Shown piece after piece: positions 24,541-36,653 of a DNA stretch of 64,000 nt. The first letter of the stretch is position 1. Every line of letters begins with the position of its first letter. The position numbers and the translations under genes were made by a program. The notes beneath the pieces are model-generated. The model was not told the DNA's origin. It did not search any database and worked only from the letters and a program-made list of their open reading frames with translations. Origin of the DNA: JBBWZH01 sp035544115 (GTDB lineage: Bacteria; Actinomycetota; Actinomycetes; Mycobacteriales; CADCTP01); contig OY970235.1 of the NCBI GenBank assembly GCA_963714145.1, positions 992,001 to 1,056,000 of the forward strand, written 5' to 3'.

Positions 24541-26202
24541 ATGCGCCACAGATCCCCGACCCGCCGCGGAGCCGCGGTCCTCGCCGCGGCCGCGGCCGTG
24601 CTGCTCGCCGCACTCGCCACGCTGCCCGCCCCCGCTGCCGGGGCCGCCGGCTCCGCGCGGCCGGGGAGCCCGGTGCCGGCCGGCGAGTCTCCCGACCCGA
24701 CGTCCACCGGTCCCACCTCTGGTGGGCCGACGTCTGCCGTCCCCACGTCCGGTGGGCCGACGTCTGCCGTCCCCACGTCCGGTGGGCCGACGTCCGGCGG
24801 GCCGACATCTGCCGTTCCCACGTCCGGTGGGCCGACGTCGACGGTCCCGGTGCCGACGGACCCGGTGCCGACGGACCCGGTGCCGACGTCAACGGACCCG
24901 GTGCCGACCGGGCCGGCGCCGACGGATCCAGCGACCACCGCCCCGACCGCGCCCCCGACCGGCCCGACCGGCCCGGTGCCGACCGGCCCGGTGCCGACGA
25001 CCGGGCCGACGGGTCCGGTGCCGACGGGTCCGTTGGTGCCGTGCGAACCGCCGCCGTTGCCCACCCGGCCCGCCCCGTCCGATGCCGCCGACCAGTTGGA
25101 GCGGGTCGGGCACCGGATCCTGGACCTGGTCGACGCGAACGGCTACCCCGGCTTCACCGGGGTGAGCGCCGACATCGACGGCGCCCGGCTGCTGCTGTGC
25201 TGGGTGCGGTCCGAGCCGGTGCTGCCGGCGGAGATCCAGGCGATCGTGGCCGGTCCGGGCGAGCCGGTCAGCATCGTCCGGCAGTACGGCGACTACTCCC
25301 GCGCCGACCTGAACGCCCGGGTGGCCACCCTGCTCGGCAACCCGGGCCTGGCCACCCAGATCGGCGGCGACATCCACACGGTGACCGTTCCGGAGGAGGG
25401 CACCGGCCTGATCGCCGGCGTGCAGCCGACCGGTGGGCTGGCACCGGGCGCGGAGGCGACCCTGTCCGCGGCGGCCGGGGTGCCGGTGCGGATCACGGGC
25501 GGCCCGGCGCCGGAGCCGACCACCCGGCGGCTGGACTTCTCACCCTGGTACGCCGGGGCCCGGCTGACCGACAACATCGCGGCGTGCACGTCCGGGTTCG
25601 GGCTGATCGGCCCCGGCAACACGCAATGGCTGCTGACCGCGTACCACTGCTTCGCTCCGGCCGCCCCGGTGTTCACCGGGTCGGTGGCCGCCGGCGGCGC
25701 GCGGATCGGCCTGGTCGGGCTGACGATCCCGGCCCGGGACTCCGAGGTCGTGGACATCACCAACGGGGTGGCCGGATCGCACACCTTCACCGGCGGGGTG
25801 GCCGACCGGACCGAGGGCGACCTGCGGGTGGCCGGGGCCGCCGCGAACATCGCCGGACTGCTCGTCTGCAACTCCGGCTCGGTCTCCGGCGAGCTCTGCG
25901 GGGTGGTGATCCGGCGGGTCAACGTCAACTACCTGATCGCGGTCCGGGGCGCGCTGGTCGGCGTGCTGAACGGGGTCTGGGCGACCGGCCTGCAGGCCGG
26001 TCAGATCGTCAGCGCGTTCGGCAACAGCGGCGGGCCGATCATCCGCCGCACCCGGCCCGGCCCGGTGCAGGCGATGGGCACGGTCAGCGCCGCGTCCGCC
26101 AAGATTCCATGCATGATCTACGACGCCCGGCAGTGCTCGTTCGACGTCTACTACGCGGACATCCGGCTGCTGCTGCGCGGGTACGGGGCCCGGCTGGCGT
26201 GA
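24541..26202 (+). CDS. Secreted trypsin-like serine protease with Pro/Thr-rich N-terminal linker
   Basis: A 553-residue exported protein. The signal peptide is an Arg-rich start, a run of Ala/Leu and PAPAAGAAG. Residues ~55-185 are a Pro/Thr/Ser/Gly linker built on DNA repeats. A pro-region-like segment follows (VGHRILDLVDANGYPGFTGV...), recalling alpha-lytic protease zymogens. The chymotrypsin-fold domain shows LTAYHCF (His369), DSEVVDI (Asp405) and FGNSGGPI (Ser496), with Cys pairs around the His (C-TSG...HC) and near the C-terminus. ATG 24541 follows AGGAG by 5 bases. The linker probably spans or anchors in the cell wall. It diverges from the ECF sigma factor gene. Confidence 0.87.
   Translation: MRHRSPTRRGAAVLAAAAAVLLAALATLPAPAAGAAGSARPGSPVPAGESPDPTSTGPTSGGPTSAVPTSGGPTSAVPTSGGPTSGGPTSAVPTSGGPTSTVPVPTDPVPTDPVPTSTDPVPTGPAPTDPATTAPTAPPTGPTGPVPTGPVPTTGPTGPVPTGPLVPCEPPPLPTRPAPSDAADQLERVGHRILDLVDANGYPGFTGVSADIDGARLLLCWVRSEPVLPAEIQAIVAGPGEPVSIVRQYGDYSRADLNARVATLLGNPGLATQIGGDIHTVTVPEEGTGLIAGVQPTGGLAPGAEATLSAAAGVPVRITGGPAPEPTTRRLDFSPWYAGARLTDNIAACTSGFGLIGPGNTQWLLTAYHCFAPAAPVFTGSVAAGGARIGLVGLTIPARDSEVVDITNGVAGSHTFTGGVADRTEGDLRVAGAAANIAGLLVCNSGSVSGELCGVVIRRVNVNYLIAVRGALVGVLNGVWATGLQAGQIVSAFGNSGGPIIRRTRPGPVQAMGTVSAASAKIPCMIYDARQCSFDVYYADIRLLLRGYGARLA
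24721..24839 (+). repeat. 30-bp and 15-bp tandem repeats coding the Pro/Thr linker
   Basis: Two identical 30-bp units (24721-24750 and 24751-24780) are followed by diverged 15/30-bp units to about 24839 (GPTSGGPTSAVPTS pattern). A second short repeat (ccggtgccgacggac) follows to about 24905. All keep the frame. Confidence 0.85.
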
Positions 26203-26247
26203 GCTGGTGGGGCCGGTCGCGGCGGCGGCCGGCCCCACCCACGACGC

Positions 26248-29031
<2,784 letters not shown>

Positions 29032-29187
29032 GCCGCTCCTCCTCGGTAGATGTGGGCCGGTCTGGCCGACCCTCCCCATCCTCCTCCACCACCCGGGCGC
29101 GGCCACCCGCAGGTCGGCCGGGCCGGCCGGATTCGTCCCGGTCCGGACCCGGACGGATCGGCGGTGGCGGTTCGCGGCCCGGCTGCA

Positions 29188-29193
29188 TACCTT
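29188..29193 (+). promoter_or_regulatory. Leaderless -10 element before the sirtuin mini-ORFs
   Basis: TACCTT ends exactly 7 bases before GTG 29201, so a transcript would begin at the first mini-ORF start codon. No clear -35 is visible. Confidence 0.4.
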
Positions 29194-29200
29194 CGGGTAC

Positions 29201-29278
29201 GTGACCGTGCCAGCCCGCCGACCTCGGCTCCGCTCCCCGGGCGGCGCTGCGATGCTCACCGCGGAAGCCGGCACATGA
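29201..29278 (+). CDS. 25-residue mini-ORF 1 upstream of the sirtuin gene
   Basis: GTG 29201 to TGA 29278, encoding MTVPARRPRLRSPGG...AMLTAEAGT. Its stop overlaps the next ATG as ATGA (29275-29278). It is homologous to mini-ORF 2 and its first four residues match the sirtuin start (MTVP), so the three starts look like tandem duplicates of one initiation region. A TACCTT hexamer 7 bases upstream suggests a leaderless start. Whether the peptide is made is unknown. Confidence 0.45.
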   Translation: MTVPARRPRLRSPGGAAMLTAEAGT

Positions 29279-29364
29279 CGGTGCCGGCCCGCCGGCCTCC
29301 TCCGCTCCGCTCCGCGGCGCCTCAGCCGGCACCTGCGATGCTCACCGCGCAGGCCGGCGCATGA
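29275..29364 (+). CDS. 29-residue mini-ORF 2 upstream of the sirtuin gene
   Basis: ATG 29275 to TGA 29364, encoding MTVPARRPPPLRSAAP...AMLTAQAGA, clearly related to mini-ORF 1. Its stop overlaps the sirtuin ATG as ATGA (29361-29364). Only weak GGAAG/AGG sequences precede the start, so initiation may depend on termination of mini-ORF 1. Confidence 0.45.
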   Translation: MTVPARRPPPLRSAAPQPAPAMLTAQAGA

Positions 29365-30140
29365 CGGTGCCGGTGGACGACGTGCCGGCGGTGGCCGGCT
29401 GGCTGCGCGCCGCGACCGCGGTGACCGTGCTGACCGGGGCCGGGATCTCCACCGACAGCGGCATCCCGGACTTCCGCGGCCCGCAGGGGGTGAGGACCCG
29501 CAACCCGGCCGCGCAGCGGATGTCCGACATCAGGGCGTACCTGGCCGATCCGGAGGTGCGCCGGCTGGCCTGGCGGAGCCGGCAGGACAGCCCCGCCTGG
29601 GCGGCCCGGCCGAACGCCGGGCACCGGGCGCTGGTGGCGCTGGAACACTCCGGGCGGTTGCGCGCGCTGGTCACCCAGAACATCGACGAACTGCACCAGC
29701 GGGCCGGCTCCGACCCCGGCCGGGTGCTGGAGCTGCACGGCACCATGTTCACCGCGGTCTGCCTGGGCTGCGACGACCGCGGCCCGATGGCGGACGTGCT
29801 GGCCCGGGTCGCCGCCGGTGCGGACGACCCGCCCTGCCTGCACTGCGGTGGGGTGCTGAAGTCGGCCACGATCTCGTTCGGGCAGTCGCTGGACCCGGCC
29901 GTGCTGACCGCGGCCGGCGAGGCGGCCGCGGCCAGCGACCTGTTCCTGGCCGTGGGCAGCTCGCTCACCGTGCACCCGGCCGCCGGGCTGGTCGAGGTGG
30001 CCGCCGCGGCCGGCGCCCGGGTGGTGATCGTGAACGCCGAGCCCACCCGGTACGACCGGCTGGCCGCCGCGGTGCTCCGCGGGCCGATCAGCCAGGTGCT
30101 GCCGGCCCTGGTCAGCGACCTGCCCCCGCTGCCTGCCTAG
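29361..30140 (+). CDS. cobB: Sir2-family NAD-dependent protein deacylase
   Basis: A 259-residue sirtuin that removes acyl groups from lysines using NAD+. The motifs are complete: VLTGAGISTDSGIPDFRG (NAD pocket), VTQNIDELHQRAG, catalytic His126 in ELHGTMF, and the zinc site Cys134-LG-Cys137 and Cys159-LH-Cys162. ISFGQSLDP and AVGSSLTVHPAAGLV complete the Rossmann part. The start ATG 29361 overlaps the stop of mini-ORF 2 (ATGA) and lacks its own strong ribosome site, implying translational coupling. Actinobacterial homologues act on acyl-CoA synthetases; the substrate here is not shown. Confidence 0.95.
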   Translation: MTVPVDDVPAVAGWLRAATAVTVLTGAGISTDSGIPDFRGPQGVRTRNPAAQRMSDIRAYLADPEVRRLAWRSRQDSPAWAARPNAGHRALVALEHSGRLRALVTQNIDELHQRAGSDPGRVLELHGTMFTAVCLGCDDRGPMADVLARVAAGADDPPCLHCGGVLKSATISFGQSLDPAVLTAAGEAAAASDLFLAVGSSLTVHPAAGLVEVAAAAGARVVIVNAEPTRYDRLAAAVLRGPISQVLPALVSDLPPLPA

Positions 30141-30331
30141 CCCCGCTGCCTGGCCTGCTGGCTGGCACCGCTGGCTGGCCGACGGGCCCCCGGTGCGGGG
30201 AGTTCCGGGCCGGTCGGTGCCGGTGTGACCGGTGTTGCGGCACCCGATTCTAGTTACTCCTGATTACCTCTGGCGTTCGTGTGACTACTGATGGCAATGT
30301 AGCCGGCTGACTCGCCAGGGGGAGGTGGCCG

Positions 30332-31678
30332 TTGCGCGCAACCGGGGTTGGGGTCCGCGCCGTCGTGGTCGGGGTGCTGTGCGGGCTCGTCGTCGGGCTG
30401 CCGCCGGCCGGGCTGACCGGGCTGGCGCCCCGCGTCGCGCAGGCCGGCGGGATCGCGCCGGCCAGCGGCCTGGCGCAGGCCAGGCCGCGCAACCCGAGCC
30501 CCGCCGAGATCACCGCGGCGCAGCGGGACCGGGCCCGCAAGTCCGCCGCGGTGGGCCGGCTGACCGGTCTGGTGGCCAGGGCGGACGGCGACATGCGGCG
30601 GGCCACCGACGCGGCCGAGCTGGCCGTCGAGCGGTACAACAAGGCGGTCGTCGACCTGGCCGCGGCGACCCGGCGGGCGACGGCCGCGCGGGCGGCCGCG
30701 GACCGGGCCGAGCGGCAGGTGGTCGCGGCCCGGGCGGCGGTGTCCCAGTTCGCCCGCGGCAGCTACATCCAGGGCAGCACACTCGGTTCGGCCGCGGCGC
30801 TGGTGGACGCGGCCGGCCCGGCCGACCTGCTCGCCCGCGCGGCACTGCTGCGCTACATCAGCGGTCGCAAGCTGGACGCGGTCGGCGAACTGGACCGGGC
30901 CAAGGTCCGCCAGGCCAACGCCGACTCGCTGGCCCGGCAGGCGCTCGGCGCGCAGCGGGCCGCCACCGGGCGGGCCACCCGGGCCAAGGCCGCGGCGGCC
31001 CGCGAGGTCGCCACCGCACACGCCCGGCTGGCCACCTTGCAGAAGCAGCGGGCCACCCTGAACCGGGAGCTGACCGCGGCCCGGGTCCGGCTCACCGGGC
31101 TGCTCGCGGAGAAGAAGCGGTACCAGGCCTGGCAGCGGGCGCGGGCGATCGCGGCGGCCAAGGAGCGGGAGCGGCTGCGCCGGCTGCGGGCCGCGGCCGC
31201 GCGGCGGCACGGCACGTCCGGCTGGACCGGCGGCGGCGGCGCCTGGACCGCCGCCAAGGGGCAGTGGGTGGCCGACGCTGCGCTGCGCTGGCTGGGCACC
31301 CCGTACGCCTGGGGCGGCGGCGACTACTCCGGGCCGACGCTCGGCGTGAACGGCCCGGGCGCCGGCTGGAACGACGGCTCGGTGGTCGGCTTCGACTGCT
31401 CCGGGCTGGCCCTGTGGGCGTGGGCGCAGGTCGGTATCTACCTGCCGCACTACAGCGGGTACCAGTACCAGTCCGGGCGGCACATCCCGGCCGGCAAGCT
31501 GCGCCCCGGCGACCTGGTGTTCTGGGCGTACGACTCGGCCGACCCGGGCACGATCCACCACGTGGCCATCTATCTGGGCGGCGGGCGGGTGGTGCAGGCG
31601 CCGCAGAGTGGCGACGTGGTGCGCATCTCGGCCATCTGGTTCGACGGGTACCTTGGCGCGGCGCGCCCCGGAAGCTGA
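30332..31678 (+). CDS. Secreted NlpC/P60 (C40) peptidoglycan hydrolase with coiled-coil domain
   Basis: A 448-residue exported endopeptidase. The TTG start at 30332 is supported by GGGGGAGG 6 bases upstream; the first ~43 residues are a signal peptide ending near RVAQAGG. Residues ~60-290 form a long Ala/Arg-rich coiled coil (RATAARAAADRAERQVVAA and similar), as in RipA/CwlO-type hydrolases whose coiled coil holds the enzyme inactive until activated. The C40 domain has TPYAWGGGD, FDCSGLALWAW (Cys356) and IHHVAIYLGGGR (His410). An inserted GPTLGVNGPGAGWNDGSVV loop precedes the Cys. It stands alone between the sirtuin and moaA genes. Confidence 0.93.
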   Translation: MRATGVGVRAVVVGVLCGLVVGLPPAGLTGLAPRVAQAGGIAPASGLAQARPRNPSPAEITAAQRDRARKSAAVGRLTGLVARADGDMRRATDAAELAVERYNKAVVDLAAATRRATAARAAADRAERQVVAARAAVSQFARGSYIQGSTLGSAAALVDAAGPADLLARAALLRYISGRKLDAVGELDRAKVRQANADSLARQALGAQRAATGRATRAKAAAAREVATAHARLATLQKQRATLNRELTAARVRLTGLLAEKKRYQAWQRARAIAAAKERERLRRLRAAAARRHGTSGWTGGGGAWTAAKGQWVADAALRWLGTPYAWGGGDYSGPTLGVNGPGAGWNDGSVVGFDCSGLALWAWAQVGIYLPHYSGYQYQSGRHIPAGKLRPGDLVFWAYDSADPGTIHHVAIYLGGGRVVQAPQSGDVVRISAIWFDGYLGAARPGS

Positions 31679-31771
31679 TCTCCGCGGTCCGCGGCTGCGT
31701 GGCGTCCAAGACGTTTCGGCCGCATCCACGGCGGATTCGAGTCGCGCCAGGCGACGTCTGGTGAGCCCACC

Positions 31772-31777
31772 TAGGCT
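31772..31777 (+). promoter_or_regulatory. Leaderless -10 element for moaA
   Basis: TAGGCT lies exactly 7 bases before GTG 31785 and no Shine-Dalgarno is present, so the transcript probably starts at the GTG. Confidence 0.5.
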
Positions 31778-31784
31778 AGCCGGC

Positions 31785-32846
31785 GTGTCCCACACGCCGC
31801 GTAGCTACCTGCCGGTTGTCGGTTCCCCGGGCCGGATGGTGGACCGGTACGGCCGGGTCGCCACCGACCTGCGGGTGTCGCTGACCGACCGTTGCTCGCT
31901 CCGGTGCGCCTACTGCATGCCGCCCGAGGGGTTGCCCTGGCTGCCGCGCGAGCAGCTGCTCAGCGACGACGAGATCGTCCGGCTGGTGCGGGTCGCGGTG
32001 GGGCTGGGGGTGCGCTCGATCCGGCTGACCGGTGGTGAGCCGCTGCTGCGGCCCGGGGTTCCGGCGCTGGTCGCCCGGCTGGCGGCGCTGCGCCCCCGGC
32101 CGGCGCTCTCGCTGACCACGAACGGCCTGCTGCTGGAGCGGGACGCGGCCGCGCTGGCCGCTGCCGGCCTGGACCGGGTCAACGTCTCCCTCGACACGCT
32201 CGACCCGGACCGGTTCCGCCAGATCACCTTCCGGAACCGGCACGCGGACGTGCTCACCGGCCTGGCCGCCGCGCGCGCCGCCGGCCTCACCCCCGTCAAG
32301 ATCAACTCGGTGCTGCTGCGCGGGGTGAACGACGACGAGGCCGCCAGCCTGCTGCGGTGGGCGCTGGAGCAGGGCTACGCGCTGCGCTTCATCGAGCAGA
32401 TGCCGCTGGACGCGCAGCACGGCTGGGACCGCAACAAGATGATCACCGCCGACGAGGTGCTGACCGCGCTGCAGAAGGACTACCGGCTCTCGCCGGTGCC
32501 GCTGCCGGGCCGCGGCAGCACCCCGGCCGAGACCTGGTTCGTGCAGGACGGCCCGGCCCGCTCCGGCTGGCGCCTGGACCCACCCACGGTCGGCATCATC
32601 GGCAGCGTCACCCGTCCGTTCTGCGCCGCCTGCGACCGGGTCCGGCTGACCGCCGACGGCCAACTGCGCAACTGCCTGTTCGCCACGACGGAGTCCGACC
32701 TGCGCACCCCGCTCCGCGCCGGCGCCACCGACGAGGCCCTGGCCACCCAGTTCCAAGCCGCCGTGGCCCCGAAACTCCCCGGCCACGGCATCGACAACCC
32801 CGACTTCCTCCAACCCGCAAGACCCATGTCCGCCATCGGCGGCTAG
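31785..32846 (+). CDS. moaA: GTP 3',8-cyclase MoaA (molybdenum cofactor synthesis)
   Basis: A 353-residue radical SAM enzyme catalysing the first step of molybdopterin synthesis, GTP to 3',8-cyclo-7,8-dihydro-GTP. The N-terminal cluster motif is DRCSLRCAYC (Cys37, Cys41, Cys44) followed by MPPEGLPWLP. RLTGGEPLLRPGV is the SAM-binding GGEP motif. The C-terminal second cluster region is PFCAACDRVRLTADGQLRNC. The protein ends MSAIGG, the essential Gly-Gly tail that reaches the active site. No other moa gene is in the window. The start at GTG 31785 is supported by a leaderless -10 hexamer. Confidence 0.97.
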   Translation: MSHTPRSYLPVVGSPGRMVDRYGRVATDLRVSLTDRCSLRCAYCMPPEGLPWLPREQLLSDDEIVRLVRVAVGLGVRSIRLTGGEPLLRPGVPALVARLAALRPRPALSLTTNGLLLERDAAALAAAGLDRVNVSLDTLDPDRFRQITFRNRHADVLTGLAAARAAGLTPVKINSVLLRGVNDDEAASLLRWALEQGYALRFIEQMPLDAQHGWDRNKMITADEVLTALQKDYRLSPVPLPGRGSTPAETWFVQDGPARSGWRLDPPTVGIIGSVTRPFCAACDRVRLTADGQLRNCLFATTESDLRTPLRAGATDEALATQFQAAVAPKLPGHGIDNPDFLQPARPMSAIGG

Positions 32847-33024
32847 TTCCCCCGCTGCGCCCCAGGAGCCTCGGGCCGGGGCCGCCGGCAGCCGGCGAAG
32901 CCGACAGCCCACACCCGCGAGAAAAGCCCCCCATTCGCCGTCATACGTCCACACCCGACCCGTCAACAAGAATGACAAGCCCCCAAAGCCGCCCGCACCG
33001 GATCAAGAGGCAACCAGAAGCGCC

Positions 33025-33135
33025 GACGCGAAGCGAGAAACGCACCGGATCCAAAACACGATGCGAAGCGAGCCCGCAGCGGAAAGGTGACCGTCCGACC
33101 GATGCGAAGCGAGAAACGCGGCGGAAAGGTGGACG
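33025..33135. repeat. Short direct repeats GA(T/C)GCGAAGCGAG, three copies
   Basis: Copies begin at 33025, 33060 and 33101. The last two extend over about 32-35 bases, sharing GCGGAAAGGTG after a variable segment. Start-to-start spacings are 35 and 41 bases. Confidence 0.8.
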
Positions 33136-33159
33136 TTTAGTCGCCGCACCGCGGGGGCT

Positions 33160-33180
33160 CCGGGGGGCTCGGCCCCCCGG
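33160..33180. terminator. Strong GC hairpin with TCG loop
   Basis: CCGGGGGGC-tcg-GCCCCCCGG, a perfect 9-bp stem with a 3-base loop. The core GGGGGCTCGGCCCCC recurs at 44014-44036 between convergent genes, which supports terminator function. Confidence 0.55.
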
Positions 33181-33246
33181 GCAGACATCCTCTCTGTTCC
33201 CCACCAGCGAAGGCCAACGGCCGAGCAGGCGGGAGCGGACAGAGAG

Positions 33247-33280
33247 GCGTCGGGCGGCCACGGGGGGAGCCGCCCGACGC
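33247..33280. other. Perfect 12-bp hairpin
   Basis: GCGTCGGGCGGC (33247-33258), a 10-base loop (cacgggggga) and GCCGCCCGACGC (33269-33280). It lies about 146 bases before the moxR start, so it could terminate an upstream transcript or act in a moxR leader. Confidence 0.55.
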
Positions 33281-33426
33281 GAAACGAACGGTACACCCCA
33301 ACCAAGCGCGAGTGTTAGAACGTCCTTGAAGATCACCCGAACGGCCCCAACGTCGTATGCCGTCTGACCGCTCTCCGGGCGGTTGGGCGGATCTCACCGT
33401 CGCCTCACGCCCGATGTTGTTGGGTG

Positions 33427-34638
<1,212 letters not shown>

Positions 34639-34675
34639 TCCGGACCGCCTGCGGCGTGCGTGAGGAGGCGGCAGG

Positions 34676-35635
34676 GTGACCGGGCCGGGCGGGTCCGGCG
34701 GGCTGGGTGGGGCGCCGCCGGCGCTGAAGGGGCTGGATGCGGCGGCGGCGACGGCGGTACTGCGCAAGCTGGAGCTGACCGTGCGGCGCCGGCTGGACGG
34801 GTTGCTGCAGGGCAATCACCTGGGGCTGGTGCCGGGGCCGGGCAGCGAGGCCGGCGAGTCGCGGCTGTACCACCCGGGGGACGACGTCCGGCGGATGGAC
34901 TGGCCGGTGACGGCGCGGACGCAGAGCCCGCACGTGCGGCAGACGATCGCGGACCGGGAGTTGGAGACCTGGGTCGTGGTGGACCTGTCACCGAGTCTGG
35001 ACTTCGGCACGGCCCGGTGCGAGAAGCGGGACATGGCGGTGGCGGCGGTGGCCGCGGTGGCGCACCTGACCAGCCGCGGCGGGAACCGGATCGGCGCGCT
35101 GGTGACGACCGGCGAGGAGGTGTTCCGGCTGCCGGCGCAGTCCGGCCGGGCGCACGTCACGTCGATGCTGAAGCGGATCGTGGAGACGCCGCGGTCGACC
35201 CGGGGGCGCCGCGGCGACCTGGCCGACGCGCTGGAGGCGCTGCGCCGCCCGCCGCGGCGGCGCGGTTTCGCCGTGGTGGTGTCGGATTTCCTCGGCGAGC
35301 AGTCCTGGGAGCGGTCGCTGCGGGCGCTGGCGGTGCGGCACGACATGCTCGCGGTGGAGGTGCTGGACCCGGTGGAGCTGGCGCTGCCGTCGGTGGGCCT
35401 GCTCACCCTGGTCGACCCGGAGTCGGGGAAGTTGCTGGAGGTACAGACCGGCAAGCGGGCGCTGCGGGAGAAGTACGCGGCGGCGGCCGGGCAGCAGCGG
35501 GCGGACATCGCGGCGGGCATCCGCCGGGCCGGCGCCGGCCACCTGCAGTTGCGGACGGACCGGGACTGGTTGCTGGAGATCGTGCGGTACGTGGTCGCCC
35601 GGCGGCGGGGGGCATCCGGTGGGGCCCTGCGATGA
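34676..35635 (+). CDS. DUF58 domain protein (MoxR-associated)
   Basis: A 319-residue DUF58 protein. The family signature is SRLYHPGDDVRRMDWPVTART near residue 62, and the C-terminal part adopts a VWA-like fold (WVVVDLSPSLDFGTA, with an incomplete metal-site motif). No membrane segment is seen, so it is probably cytoplasmic. GTG 34676 is preceded by AGGAGG at 7 bases. It sits 37 bases after moxR and just before a membrane VWA protein gene, the standard order of this operon. Its biochemical function is not established. Confidence 0.92.
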   Translation: MTGPGGSGGLGGAPPALKGLDAAAATAVLRKLELTVRRRLDGLLQGNHLGLVPGPGSEAGESRLYHPGDDVRRMDWPVTARTQSPHVRQTIADRELETWVVVDLSPSLDFGTARCEKRDMAVAAVAAVAHLTSRGGNRIGALVTTGEEVFRLPAQSGRAHVTSMLKRIVETPRSTRGRRGDLADALEALRRPPRRRGFAVVVSDFLGEQSWERSLRALAVRHDMLAVEVLDPVELALPSVGLLTLVDPESGKLLEVQTGKRALREKYAAAAGQQRADIAAGIRRAGAGHLQLRTDRDWLLEIVRYVVARRRGASGGALR

Positions 35636-35680
35636 GGGGGACACGGCAGTGAACTGGGCGGCAGTGAAGAGGACCCTGCG

Positions 35681-36646
35681 GTGAAGACTTTCCTTTCCCC
35701 GGCCTGGCTGTGGCTGCTGCTGGCGGTGGCCGGCCTGTTCGTGGTGTACCTGCTGCTGCAGTTGCGGCGGAAGGCGTACGCGGCCCGGTTCGCGAACCTG
35801 GAGCTGCTGGGCAGCATCGCGCCGCGCCGCCCGGGCTGGCGCCGGCATCTGGCGTTCGCGCTGCTGCTGTTCGCGCTGGCCTCGCTGACGGTGGCGATGG
35901 CCCGGCCGACGAAGGACGTCCGGGTGCCGCGGGACCGGGCCACCGTGATGATGGCGATCGACGTGTCGCTGTCCATGGAGGCGACGGACGTGGAGCCGAA
36001 CCGGCTGGTGGCCGCGCAGCGGGCGGCGAAGGAGTTCGTCGACCTGCTGCCGCCGCGGATCAACCTGGGCATGGTGAGCTTCTCCGGCTCGGCCAGCGTG
36101 GCGGTGTCGCCGACGACGGACCGGGCCGCGGTGAAGCGGGCGATCGACAACCTGCAGCTGTCCGAGCGGACCGCGATCGGCGAGGCGATCTTCTCCTGCC
36201 TGGACGCGATCAAGACGTTCCAGACCCAGCTGGCCGGGCAGGACGGCGGCGGCCCACCGCCGCCGGCCCGGGTCGTGCTGATGTCGGACGGCAGCAACAC
36301 CTGGGGCCGCACGCCGGAGCAGGGCGTGTCGGCGGCCAAGGAGGCGAACGTGCCGGTGTCGACGATCGCGTTCGGCACCGACGACGGGTACATCGAGCTG
36401 GAGGGCGAGAAGGTCGCCGTCCCGGTGAACCACGAGCAGTTGGAGGGCATCGCGGACGCGTCCGGTGGCAGCTACCACTCGGCGGCCAGCGCGAGCGAGC
36501 TGTCCGACGTCTACCGCGACATCGGCAGCCAGATCGGCTACACCACCGAGCGGCACGAGGTGACGACCTGGCTGGTCGGCACCGGGCTGCTGGCCGCGTT
36601 CGCCGCGTCCGGGCTGGCCCTGTTCTGGACCAACCGACTGCTGTAG
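35681..36646 (+). CDS. Membrane VWA-domain protein (BatA/BatB-like)
   Basis: A 321-residue protein with an N-terminal BatA-type segment: two membrane helices at about 8-26 and 58-75 separated by an Arg-rich loop (LRRKAYAARFANLELLG). The VWA domain has the MIDAS motif MAIDVSLSMEATDV and the second and third metal loops (SERTAIGEAI, VLMSDGSNTWG). A third helix closes the C-terminus (TWLVGTGLLAAFAASGLALFW). The VWA domain probably faces the outside, though topology is inferred. It ends the moxR operon; the next gene is convergent with only 7 bases between stop codons. Confidence 0.93.
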   Translation: MKTFLSPAWLWLLLAVAGLFVVYLLLQLRRKAYAARFANLELLGSIAPRRPGWRRHLAFALLLFALASLTVAMARPTKDVRVPRDRATVMMAIDVSLSMEATDVEPNRLVAAQRAAKEFVDLLPPRINLGMVSFSGSASVAVSPTTDRAAVKRAIDNLQLSERTAIGEAIFSCLDAIKTFQTQLAGQDGGGPPPPARVVLMSDGSNTWGRTPEQGVSAAKEANVPVSTIAFGTDDGYIELEGEKVAVPVNHEQLEGIADASGGSYHSAASASELSDVYRDIGSQIGYTTERHEVTTWLVGTGLLAAFAASGLALFWTNRLL

Positions 36647-36653
36647 CCCGGGG

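Larger units (their letters stand above)
32847..33426. other. 580-bp structured intergenic region
   Basis: No convincing gene lies between moaA and moxR. The stretch is less GC-rich than its surroundings and contains three direct repeats (33025-33135) and two strong hairpins (33160-33180 and 33247-33280). ORFs crossing it on both strands are Arg/Ser-rich and look like by-products of the repeats. It may hold a terminator, a non-coding RNA or a long moxR leader. Confidence 0.6.

Noticed and set aside
32941..33336. A 131-codon minus-strand ORF in the moaA-moxR gap
   Set aside because: Its recurring SRFAS-like phrases come from the direct repeats; no ribosome site or family match supports it.
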